Assembly (NCBI GenBank): GCA_020060215.1
Contig: JAGVAP010000060.1
Location: 1-64,000 of the forward strand
Origin: Deltaproteobacteria bacterium
Lineage (GTDB): Bacteria; Desulfobacterota; DSM-4660; Desulfatiglandales; HGW-15
Direction of reading: 5' to 3'
DNA: 64,000 nt
A program made the position numbers and the translations under genes. The notes below the pieces were generated by a model that was not told the origin of the DNA, searched no databases, and was given only the letters and a program-made list of their open reading frames with translations. Below are positions 51,625 through 59,103 of this stretch, in pieces. Numbering within the stretch: the stretch's first letter is position 1; each line of letters opens with the position of its first letter.

Positions 51625-51885
51625 TTACGGACTCATAATAAACAAACTCTGTAATGGCAACCCTTTTGTGCGGGTCGGAAACATTGACTCTTTGGTCCAA
51701 AATCACTACCGTGACTGAGTGCCGGGCAACACGATCGGTTGTCTTCTCGCCCCGTTCGGCAGGCCCCGGGGTAAACTCCGGGAGAGATCTTGCGATTGGT
51801 CGCAAGTAGAGGATTTTTCTCTCCGTTCGACATGACCGATCGGGCGTTCGAGTGCCGCGATGCTCCGTCTCGGGTGGGACATGGA

Positions 51886-53454
51886 ATGGCGTATTTCAGT
51901 GATGAAGACCTGAAGCAAATCCGCGAGAGGGGAATGACCCCCGACCTGGTCCTCGCACAGGTCGAACAGCTGACCAGGGGTTTCCCCTTTGCGCGGCTGG
52001 ATCGCCCCTGCACCGTGGGGGACGGCATCACCGTCCTGGACGAACCGGAAAGAGACAGGATGAGCCGGATCTATTCAAGGGCGGCCCTTTCCGGCAGGGC
52101 CATGAAATTCGTCCCGGCATCCGGCGCCGCCAGCCGCATGTTCAAGGCTCTCCACTCCGTGCAGGCGCGGTTCGAACCGGGAGATCCGACCGGCGGATCC
52201 ATCCGCCGGGAACTGGAGCGGGATCCGGACGGCAAGGCTGTGCTCACGTTCATCGAAAGGCTCGAAGGCTTCGCCTTTTGCGAGGACCTGAAGAGGATCA
52301 TGGCCGAAAACGGGCTCGACCTCTCAGCCGTGGTGGCAGAGGGTCGAGTCGCTCCACTCCTCGAATACGTCCTTGGGCCGAAGGGCCTCGATCTCTCGGA
52401 CCTCCCGAAAGGGTTGATCCCTTTCCATCGATACCCCGGCCATTCGAGGACCCCCGTTGAAGAACACCTTGCCGAGGCGGCGCTGTATGTTCGGGATCGC
52501 GACGGGAGGGCAAGGCTCCATTTCACCGTCTCCCCGGAGCACAGGAGACTGGTTGAAGAACATCTCCATAGGATCCGACCGCTCTATGAAACAGGCGGGG
52601 TTCGATTCGAGATCACCCTCTCCGTTCAGGAACCCTCTACCGATACGGTTGCCGTGGATTCGAACAATGCGCCTTTTCGAGATTTCCGCGGCAGGCTGGT
52701 CTTTCGCCCCGGGGGCCATGGCGCACTGCTCGGCAACCTCAATGCCCTCCGGGGGGATATCGTCTTCATCAAGAACATCGACAACGTGGCGCCGGACCGA
52801 CTCAGGGGGGAGACCGTGCTGTACAAGACGGCCCTGGGCGGATTTCTGGTCGATCTTCAGGAGAAGGTCTTCTCCTATGTGAAGAGACTCCGGGCGTTAG
52901 AGCCGGACCCGCCCCTTGTGGAGGAGGTCCTGGATTTCTTGAGGGGCCGTCTCTCCGTGGAGCCGCCCGAATCTCTGAGGCGGGCATCGTCTGAACAGGC
53001 AAGAAATTTCCTGGTGGACCGACTGAACAGGCCCCTCCGTGTCTGCGGCATGGTCAAGAACGAGGGCGAGCCGGGAGGGGGGCCCTACTGGGTCCGCGGC
53101 GGCGACGGCAGCCTCTCCATTCAGATCGTGGAGTCTTCCCAGGTCCATATGGAGGACCCTGCTCAGCGGGCGGTCTGGCGTTCCGCCACCCATTTCAACC
53201 CGGTGGATCTGGTCTGCGGGCTGAGAGACTATCTCGGGAGACCTTTCGATCTGATGGACTACAGGGATCCGGAGACCGGGTTCGTCTCCAGGAAGTCGAA
53301 GGATGGGAGGGAGCTCAAGGCCCTTGAACTGCCGGGTCTCTGGAACGGCTCCATGGCCTTCTGGAATACGGCCTTTGTGGAGGTTCCACCCTCCACCTTC
53401 ACTCCCGTGAAGACGGTCCTCGATCTCCTTCGCAGGGAACATCAGCCGGAGTGA
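51886..53454 (+). CDS. DUF4301 family protein
   Basis: A 522-residue protein beginning MAYFSDEDLKQIRERGMT at 51886; in-frame extension to 51790 is not supported. The nucleotidyltransferase-like features of this family are visible: FVPASGAASRMFKALHSV near 82-99, LLGNLNALRGDIVFIKNIDNVAPD near 285-308 and the C-terminal HFNPVDLVCGLRDYLG. The GASR-type loop could bind a nucleotide. Function is unknown. It is followed 103 bases later by the PilZ gene. Confidence 0.85.
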   Translation: MAYFSDEDLKQIRERGMTPDLVLAQVEQLTRGFPFARLDRPCTVGDGITVLDEPERDRMSRIYSRAALSGRAMKFVPASGAASRMFKALHSVQARFEPGDPTGGSIRRELERDPDGKAVLTFIERLEGFAFCEDLKRIMAENGLDLSAVVAEGRVAPLLEYVLGPKGLDLSDLPKGLIPFHRYPGHSRTPVEEHLAEAALYVRDRDGRARLHFTVSPEHRRLVEEHLHRIRPLYETGGVRFEITLSVQEPSTDTVAVDSNNAPFRDFRGRLVFRPGGHGALLGNLNALRGDIVFIKNIDNVAPDRLRGETVLYKTALGGFLVDLQEKVFSYVKRLRALEPDPPLVEEVLDFLRGRLSVEPPESLRRASSEQARNFLVDRLNRPLRVCGMVKNEGEPGGGPYWVRGGDGSLSIQIVESSQVHMEDPAQRAVWRSATHFNPVDLVCGLRDYLGRPFDLMDYRDPETGFVSRKSKDGRELKALELPGLWNGSMAFWNTAFVEVPPSTFTPVKTVLDLLRREHQPE

Positions 53455-53556
53455 AAGACCGGAGAACCCGGGCCTGGCTGCCGGAATGGCATGGGATTTG
53501 CTTACCATTTTCTCCTAAGACCACGAACAGAGGAGGCAAGAAGGCAGAAGCCCGAT

Positions 53557-54285
53557 ATGACTACCGCCGGTTTGGACAGGATCTCCGGAAAAAGCAGGAC
53601 GGCCCTTCTGCAGCAGATCCAGAAAGACTCGATCACCCTTCAGATGATCCTGACCGGCCGCAACTATGAAAGACTGACGGTTGTGGCGGATCTGAAGGAG
53701 GAGGCAGGCCGGTCCTTTGTGCTCGTGGACTGCCCTGAGGGATTGGCTGAAGAAGTCCCCGACCATGAAGGGGCGAAGGTGAGGATCGAGTTCCTGGGCA
53801 AGGACCGCATCCAGTATGCCTTCGAGTCCAGGGTGACAAGGATCCGGGAAAGGGACCTGTGGCTGGAGATGCCCGAATACGTGGAGAAGGTCCAGAGGAG
53901 ACAGTTCTTCAGGATAGCCCCTCCCATCGGAACCAGGATCACCTTTTCGAGGATCGGAAGACCTCAGGAGGCATCTCTGATCAACGTCAGCGAGGGTGGG
54001 GCGCTGGTGATGCTGAACGGGTCGGCCCGGGGACTGTCCGGGCTGATCCTCGGCGAGAGCCTGAGGGATGTCCGTCTGAAGTGTAACGCCGAGAACGTTC
54101 GGACCGAGATCACGATCGACAAGGCGACCGTTCTGCGTCAGCAGGCGGAACACGGAAGCACACGAGCCACCTATGCCCTGAAGTTTCTCGAGATGAGCGC
54201 GCGAGACCGGCGCCTTCTCCAGGAATTCATCTTCATGTGCCAGAGGGAGATCCTAAGGAAGCGCAACGAAATGGGGCGACGATAG
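53557..54285 (+). CDS. PilZ-domain c-di-GMP receptor (YcgR-like)
   Basis: A 242-residue protein with an N-terminal YcgR-like beta domain (about 20-105) and a C-terminal PilZ domain. The c-di-GMP motifs are R115-x3-R119 (RRQFFR) and N143-x-S145-x2-G148 (NVSEGG), so ligand binding is likely. The C-terminal helix is long and basic (LQEFIFMCQREILRKRNEMG). ATG at 53557 is chosen; the upstream in-frame ATG at 53491 reads poor sequence. No diguanylate cyclase or flagellar gene is adjacent. Confidence 0.88.
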   Translation: MTTAGLDRISGKSRTALLQQIQKDSITLQMILTGRNYERLTVVADLKEEAGRSFVLVDCPEGLAEEVPDHEGAKVRIEFLGKDRIQYAFESRVTRIRERDLWLEMPEYVEKVQRRQFFRIAPPIGTRITFSRIGRPQEASLINVSEGGALVMLNGSARGLSGLILGESLRDVRLKCNAENVRTEITIDKATVLRQQAEHGSTRATYALKFLEMSARDRRLLQEFIFMCQREILRKRNEMGRR

Positions 54286-54308
54286 CCTGGTCGGCGGTCG
54301 GGAAGGCG

Positions 54309-54539
54309 TCAGACGTAGAGATCGACCCTGGACCCCCGGCGGGCACCGCAAACGGCCCTGCCCCCGGGTCCGTAAGAACGCACCTCGTCCATTCTGTACC
54401 CTAGAAATCGCATTCTCCCCCGGGAGCCGTCATCCTCCCGGAAAGGGACCATACCCTTCTGAGCGAGGGAATGGAGGGGCTGTATCCACGTCTGCACGGG
54501 GACCAATGCCCTGGAGTTTTCGAGGTTGGCGATCTGCAT
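54309..54539 (-). CDS. Hypothetical 76-residue protein behind a clear promoter
   Basis: The frame MQIANLENSRALVPVQTWIQPLHSLAQ has codon use like its neighbours and ends GARRGSRVDLYV. It is a mostly polar protein with no membrane segment, and I recognise no family. No ribosome site is obvious, but a near-consensus promoter lies on the same strand just upstream, which supports reality. It converges with the PilZ gene (23 bases between stops). Confidence 0.5.
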   Translation of the reverse strand: MQIANLENSRALVPVQTWIQPLHSLAQKGMVPFREDDGSRGRMRFLGYRMDEVRSYGPGGRAVCGARRGSRVDLYV

Positions 54540-54567
54540 CCGCAGCCCCGGGGGGGAATTTTTCTGT

Positions 54568-54596
54568 TTTATAAACCGTTACTTTCCGGCATGCAA
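54568..54596 (-). promoter_or_regulatory. Sigma-70-type promoter for the 76-residue gene
   Basis: On the minus strand TTGCAT (54596-54591), a 17-base spacer and TATAAA (54573-54568) lie 29 bases before the ATG at 54539, in an AT-rich island. Confidence 0.65.
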
Positions 54597-54661
54597 TCTT
54601 TTTTTGACCCATGAAAGCCGGGATATCTGACAAATCCGGCATGTCATCCTGAAAGGCGCAG

Positions 54662-55633
54662 ATGATCCCCCTCCGAGATACATACCGTTCTCGCAATTAC
54701 CCGATCGTGAACATGCTGATCATCGCGACCAACTTCCTCTTCTACTTCATCGAGATGATGCAGGGGGAGATGCTGGAGCGGTTCATCCTCATCTACGGCC
54801 TGGTCCCGGCGCGGTACACGGTGCCGGAAGTGGCGATCCACTTTACCCCCGGCCAGCAGGCCTTCGCCCTGTTCTCATTCATGTTCCTGCACGGCAGTTT
54901 CCTGCATCTCCTCGGAAACATGTGGTCTCTCTATATCTTCGGGGACAACGTAGAGGACAGGCTCGGTCCCCTCCGGTACTTTCTCTTTTACCTCTGCTGC
55001 GGATGGGTATCGGGCCTGGCCCATCTGGCCACGAACTGGTATTCACAGGTGCCGACGATCGGGGCGAGCGGGGCTATCGCCGGCATCATGGGCGCCTATC
55101 TCGTCCTCTTTCCCCATTCCAGGATCCTCACCCTGATCCCCATTATCATCATCCCCTACTTCGTCGAGATCCCCGCATACTTCTTCCTGGGCATCTGGTT
55201 CCTCCTCCAGTTCATGAGTGCGATGGCCACGTCCGGAGAGGCGGCAGGGATCGCCTGGTGGGCTCATATCGGCGGGTTCGTTTTCGGGATGCTGCTTCTG
55301 AAGGTGGTATCCCTGATACCGGAAATCGGGATCGACCGTCAGGTGCGCCGGACCACGGCCAGGGAGAGCACTCCACGGCTCCACCTGATCCGGTCCGCCG
55401 AATCCGATGGGACCGCCAATCTCTACGGCCATATCACGATCTCCCCCCGCGAGGCGAGGACGGGGACGAGAAAGCTGGTCAGTCTGCCCCTGGGTCGGCA
55501 AGGGAAGCTGATCCGCATCAGCGTTCCGCCCGGCATCTCCCATGGAACCCTCCTGCGCCTGGCGCATCTCGGAGAGTCGCGAATCCGGGGCGAAAGGGGG
55601 GACCTTTTCCTGAGGGTGCTCGTCGAGGAGTGA
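54662..55633 (+). CDS. Rhomboid protease fused to a DnaJ C-terminal domain
   Basis: A 323-residue protein. Residues 1-222 are a six-helix rhomboid intramembrane serine protease: HGSFLHLLGNM (77-87), catalytic S136 in GASGAIAG and H202 in WWAHIGGF. After a polar linker, residues 254-321 (LYGHITISPREARTGTRKLV, IRISVPPGISHGTLLRLAHLGE, GERGDLFLRVLVEE) match the second C-terminal substrate-binding domain of DnaJ/Hsp40. The J-domain and zinc fingers are absent. The fusion suggests the protease captures unfolded segments of its clients on the cytoplasmic side; this is inference from domain content. Confidence 0.9.
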   Translation: MIPLRDTYRSRNYPIVNMLIIATNFLFYFIEMMQGEMLERFILIYGLVPARYTVPEVAIHFTPGQQAFALFSFMFLHGSFLHLLGNMWSLYIFGDNVEDRLGPLRYFLFYLCCGWVSGLAHLATNWYSQVPTIGASGAIAGIMGAYLVLFPHSRILTLIPIIIIPYFVEIPAYFFLGIWFLLQFMSAMATSGEAAGIAWWAHIGGFVFGMLLLKVVSLIPEIGIDRQVRRTTARESTPRLHLIRSAESDGTANLYGHITISPREARTGTRKLVSLPLGRQGKLIRISVPPGISHGTLLRLAHLGESRIRGERGDLFLRVLVEE

Positions 55634-55644
55634 TCCGACTTTCC

Positions 55645-55674
55645 TTGACAGCAGAATCCCCCGGGGGATATACC
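55645..55674 (+). promoter_or_regulatory. Sigma-70-type promoter for purM
   Basis: A perfect TTGACA (55645-55650), an 18-base spacer and TATACC (55669-55674) lie 47 bases before the purM start. No purine riboswitch is evident. Confidence 0.6.
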
Positions 55675-55720
55675 TTCCCCATGAGTTCCCGTCTACCGTT
55701 AACGAGGTGTCCCGGAGATT

Positions 55721-56770
55721 ATGAAGAAAAAAGATCGTTACGCCGAGGCCGGCGTTGACATTGATTCAGGAAACCGGTTTGTCAAGCTGATCAGGCCCAT
55801 CGTGGCCAAGACCTTCAAATCGGGTGTGAAAACCGATATCGGCGGGTTTGCCGGCATCTGCTCCCTCCCGACCCAGGGATTCAAGAACCCCCTGCTGGTC
55901 GCCTCCACCGACGGAGTCGGCACAAAGCTCAAGATCGCCTTTATGATGGACAAGCACGATACGGTGGGGATCGATCTTGTGGCCATGAGCGTCAACGATA
56001 TCCTGGTGCAGGGCGCCACTCCGCTTTTCATGCTGGACTACCTGGCCATGGGGAAGCTGGACGTGGACAAGGCCGTCCAGATCGTGAAGGGTATCGCCGA
56101 AGGGTGCAGGCAGGCCGAATGCTCGCTCATCGGAGGGGAGACCGCAGAGATGCCGGGGTTCTACGCCGAGGGAGAATATGACCTCGCGGGTTTTGTGGTC
56201 GGGGTGGTCGACCGGGACCAACTCCTGGAAGGATCGGAGATCGCCGTCGGCAATCAGCTCATCGGGATCGCCTCGACCGGCCTTCACAGCAACGGCTACT
56301 CCCTGGTGCGGAAGATCTTTTTCGAACAGCTGCGTATGGCCATCGATGTCCAGGTGGAGGAATTCGGCAGGACCCTGGGGGAAGAACTTCTCACTCCTAC
56401 GAGGATTTATCTCGGCACCGTGAAGAACTTGAGGAGAGATTTGCGGATTACCGGGATGGCCCATATCACCGGTGGCGGAATCGTCGACAATCTGCCGCGG
56501 ATCCTCCCGAAGCGGTGCAAAGCCGTCATCGATACATCCAGTTGGACTCCCCAGCCCATCTTCCGTTTCCTCCAGGAGCAGGGGAAGCTCTCACCTCGTG
56601 AGATGATGAGGACCTTCAACAACGGGATCGGGTTCATCCTGGTCGTCAGCGAGAGCCATGCAGGCGAGGCCCTCTCTCGGCTGAAGGCCATGGGCGAGAC
56701 GGCCTACCATATCGGAGCGATCGAGGCGAAGGGCGAAAAGGATGAACCCATACAGTTCACCGGCGGATAG
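55721..56770 (+). CDS. purM: Phosphoribosylformylglycinamidine cyclo-ligase (AIR synthetase)
   Basis: Cytoplasmic ATP-dependent enzyme that closes the imidazole ring in purine synthesis. The 349-residue protein has the family's DSGNRFVKLIRPIVAKTF start, LLVASTDGVGTKLKIAF near 60, GGETAEMPGFY near 140 and IASTGLHSNGYSLVRK near 185. No other pur gene is adjacent. It is preceded by its own promoter. Confidence 0.97.
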   Translation: MKKKDRYAEAGVDIDSGNRFVKLIRPIVAKTFKSGVKTDIGGFAGICSLPTQGFKNPLLVASTDGVGTKLKIAFMMDKHDTVGIDLVAMSVNDILVQGATPLFMLDYLAMGKLDVDKAVQIVKGIAEGCRQAECSLIGGETAEMPGFYAEGEYDLAGFVVGVVDRDQLLEGSEIAVGNQLIGIASTGLHSNGYSLVRKIFFEQLRMAIDVQVEEFGRTLGEELLTPTRIYLGTVKNLRRDLRITGMAHITGGGIVDNLPRILPKRCKAVIDTSSWTPQPIFRFLQEQGKLSPREMMRTFNNGIGFILVVSESHAGEALSRLKAMGETAYHIGAIEAKGEKDEPIQFTGG

Positions 56771-56793
56771 GAGGGACATGGGAACTGCAGAAG

Positions 56794-56842
56794 TCCAATG
56801 TCCAATTTCCAATGTCCAATTTCGAATCTCCAAGGTACAATG
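56794..56842. repeat. 7-bp tandem array between purM and tatA
   Basis: Seven 7-base units in a row: TCCAATG, TCCAATT, TCCAATG, TCCAATT, TCGAATC, TCCAAGG, TACAATG. A related array is at 61091-61138. Confidence 0.8.
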
Positions 56843-56855
56843 GAAGAAAAGATCA

Positions 56856-56910
56856 GCCACCAAGGCACCAAGACACAGAGAAAACACCTCTTTCTTGGTG
56901 TCTTCGTGGC
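56856..56910. repeat. Palindromic 8-bp-unit element, copy 3
   Basis: Left arm GCCACCAAGGCACCAAGACA plus five bases (56856-56880) pairs with a right arm ending TCTTCGTGGC (56888-56910) across a 7-base loop. It follows the 7-bp array by 13 bases and precedes tatA by 43. Confidence 0.75.
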
Positions 56911-56953
56911 GGGATCTGGTTTCGTTTAGAAGGGTAGCCAAAGGGGAGACAGC

Positions 56954-57232
56954 ATGTTTGGTCTAGGCACACCGGAGTTGGTCGTGATCGGGGTCGTGGT
57001 GTTCCTGGTATTCGGGGCCAAGAGGCTCCCGGATATCGGCAAAGGGCTGGGAGGCGCCATCCGTGAGTTCCGCGGTGTCAAGAAGGACCTGACGGGTAAA
57101 GACGATGATCCCGTCGACTCCCTGAAGGGAAAGGTCAAGGAACACGTGGTGCGCCAGATCCCCGGCGCGAGGCAGGTCATCGACATCAAGGAAAAGGTCG
57201 AGAAGGTGGACAAGATCGTCACGCGGACATGA
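56954..57232 (+). CDS. tatA: Sec-independent protein translocase subunit TatA/TatE
   Basis: A 92-residue single-span membrane protein of the twin-arginine translocation system: short N-terminus, transmembrane helix (FGLGTPELVVIGVVVFLVFGAKRLPDIGKGLG, with the conserved GxxEL and FG) and amphipathic helix, then a charged tail. The pore is formed by its oligomers. TatB and TatC are not in the window. The AAGGGGAG ribosome site is good. Confidence 0.94.
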   Translation: MFGLGTPELVVIGVVVFLVFGAKRLPDIGKGLGGAIREFRGVKKDLTGKDDDPVDSLKGKVKEHVVRQIPGARQVIDIKEKVEKVDKIVTRT

Positions 57233-57278
57233 GCCGCGTTTCCTCCCGAGAAGTCCCCCTTTGACATGCAGTGTCGAC

Positions 57279-57300
57279 GCCGTCGAAAATGGCCTTTTTT
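57279..57300 (+). terminator. Possible intrinsic terminator after tatA
   Basis: GCCGT (57279-57283), a 5-base loop and ATGGC (57289-57293) form a short stem with one G-T pair, followed by CTTTTTT (57294-57300). The stem is short, so efficiency is uncertain. Confidence 0.45.
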
Positions 57301-57338
57301 GCGAGATCCTCAATATTGAAACCCTGGGGTCCCCCGGT

Positions 57339-58931
57339 TCAGCTGTACTCCTGTTGCGCGAGCTCCGCGAGCTTCCTCTTCTGCACCTTGCCCGTAGGGG
57401 TTCTGGGGTATTCGGACACGAACTTCAGGTAGGCGGGCATCTTTTCGGCACTCAACCTGCCCTTCAGAAGTCGATTCACCTCTTTCTCCCCGAGGTTCGC
57501 GCCTGGCTTGAGCCTGATCCAGGCAGCCATTTCCTGTCCTTTCCCGGTCCTGGGAAAGCCGAAGACCTGGACCTCCAGCACGCCGGGGAGGGAGTAGATG
57601 ACCTCCTCGACCTCCGAGGGGTGGATCTCGAAGCCGTCCCTCACGATCAAATCCTTGATGCGGCCGGTGATCTTGACATACCCTTCCTCGTCCATCTCGC
57701 CGAGGTCCCCCGAGTGAAACCACCCTCCCGCGTCTATGGCCTTTGAGGTGGCCCCGGGATTCTTGTGGTAGGACTTCATCAGGAAGCCCTTGACGCATAG
57801 CTCCCCCTGACTCCCGCAGGGGAGATCTTCGCCCGTCACCGGGTCCATGATCTTCACCTCATTGCATTCGAGCGGCTTGCCGATGGTCGTAATCTTCTTC
57901 TCCAGGGGGTCTTTGGGGTGGGTCATGGTAATCCAGGAGGAGGCCTCGGTGATGCCGTACCCGTTCGTGATTCCTGTCACGCCCACCTCCTTCACCAGCC
58001 TCTTCATGAACTCCGCCGGAGAGGCCGCCCCACCCACGATCCCTTTGGTCACGGTCTGCCATCGCTTCTTGTTGAACCTGGGGTGTTCCAGAAGGGCCGT
58101 GATCATGCTGGGAGAGCCGTAGACGGCCGTGCACTTTTCCCTCGACACGGCCCCCAGGATCTTCTCGGGGTCGAAGGTGGAACAGGGAATGACGAGGGCG
58201 GATCCGGTCAGGAGGCCGGTGAGCCCGATGCAGGTGTTTCCGAACATATGAAAGAGGGGGAAGAAGAGGCAGAGTCTGTCCTTGGGGGTGAGCCCCTGCC
58301 GTCGCGCCGAAAAAAGGGACTTGTTCAGCAGCCCCAGGTGGTCCAGCACCACCCCCTTCGGGGTCCCCGTGGTTCCCGATGTGTACATGATCGCCGCCGG
58401 GTCCCCGGGGTCGATCTTCCGCTCCCTTTCCTGCAGCAGCCGGCTGTCGAGTTCATCGCCCATGGCCCCGATCTCGGACCAGAGAACCGCCTCCGGGTGG
58501 GGCTCCATCGACAGGAGGATCAGGTTCTCCAGGGATGAAAGCCCCTCCTTCACGTCCAGGACGGTCTCCAGCTGCTCATCCTCTTCCGCCCCCCTGGTCA
58601 TGATCACGGCCTTTGCCTCGGACTGACCCAGGACAAAGCATACGTCGTCCGGGCCCGCCGCCGGATCCAGCGGCACGTACACGGCTCCGATCCGAAGAAG
58701 CGCCGTCTGGGCGATGATCCATTCCGGCACATTGGCCGCCCAAAGGGCTACCCGGTCCCCGGTTTCGATGCCCAGGCTGATCATCCCCCGTGCCGCCTTC
58801 TCCACCTCCCACCAAAGGAGGGAGTAGGTGTAGCGAATCCCGGCGCCGGCGTGGATCAGGGCGTCGTTCTGGGGGCACCGGCGGACGATATCGCCGAGGG
58901 CTTGGTGTATGGCCTTTCGAACGATGTCCAT
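57339..58931 (-). CDS. AMP-forming fatty/aryl acyl-CoA ligase
   Basis: A 530-residue adenylate-forming enzyme. ATG at 58931 follows AAGGAG by six bases; the in-frame extension to 59024 is weaker. The motifs are IMYTSGTTGTPKGVVLDH (near 167), NGYGITEASSW, SGDLGEMDEEGYVKITGRIKDLIV and the catalytic lysine segment RTPTGKVQKRKL near the end. It activates a carboxylic acid as the CoA thioester; substrate is unknown. It is distinct from the ligase beside iorA, and sits alone between tatA and an ABC-F gene. Confidence 0.92.
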   Translation of the reverse strand: MDIVRKAIHQALGDIVRRCPQNDALIHAGAGIRYTYSLLWWEVEKAARGMISLGIETGDRVALWAANVPEWIIAQTALLRIGAVYVPLDPAAGPDDVCFVLGQSEAKAVIMTRGAEEDEQLETVLDVKEGLSSLENLILLSMEPHPEAVLWSEIGAMGDELDSRLLQERERKIDPGDPAAIMYTSGTTGTPKGVVLDHLGLLNKSLFSARRQGLTPKDRLCLFFPLFHMFGNTCIGLTGLLTGSALVIPCSTFDPEKILGAVSREKCTAVYGSPSMITALLEHPRFNKKRWQTVTKGIVGGAASPAEFMKRLVKEVGVTGITNGYGITEASSWITMTHPKDPLEKKITTIGKPLECNEVKIMDPVTGEDLPCGSQGELCVKGFLMKSYHKNPGATSKAIDAGGWFHSGDLGEMDEEGYVKITGRIKDLIVRDGFEIHPSEVEEVIYSLPGVLEVQVFGFPRTGKGQEMAAWIRLKPGANLGEKEVNRLLKGRLSAEKMPAYLKFVSEYPRTPTGKVQKRKLAELAQQEYS

Positions 58932-59103
58932 AAACGGCTCCTTTTCCTTTGAAAAGAGGTCCGGAAATGGGGTAGACTGCTGAGATACGGGTGGGCCGTC
59001 GTTCTTCCGACGGTATGCTTCCATATTATTCCAATTGCGTCATCAACGCAACACGAGCCCCTGCCCCGGAGAAAAATCCGTAACCAAATCCGGAAGTTCA
59101 CGT

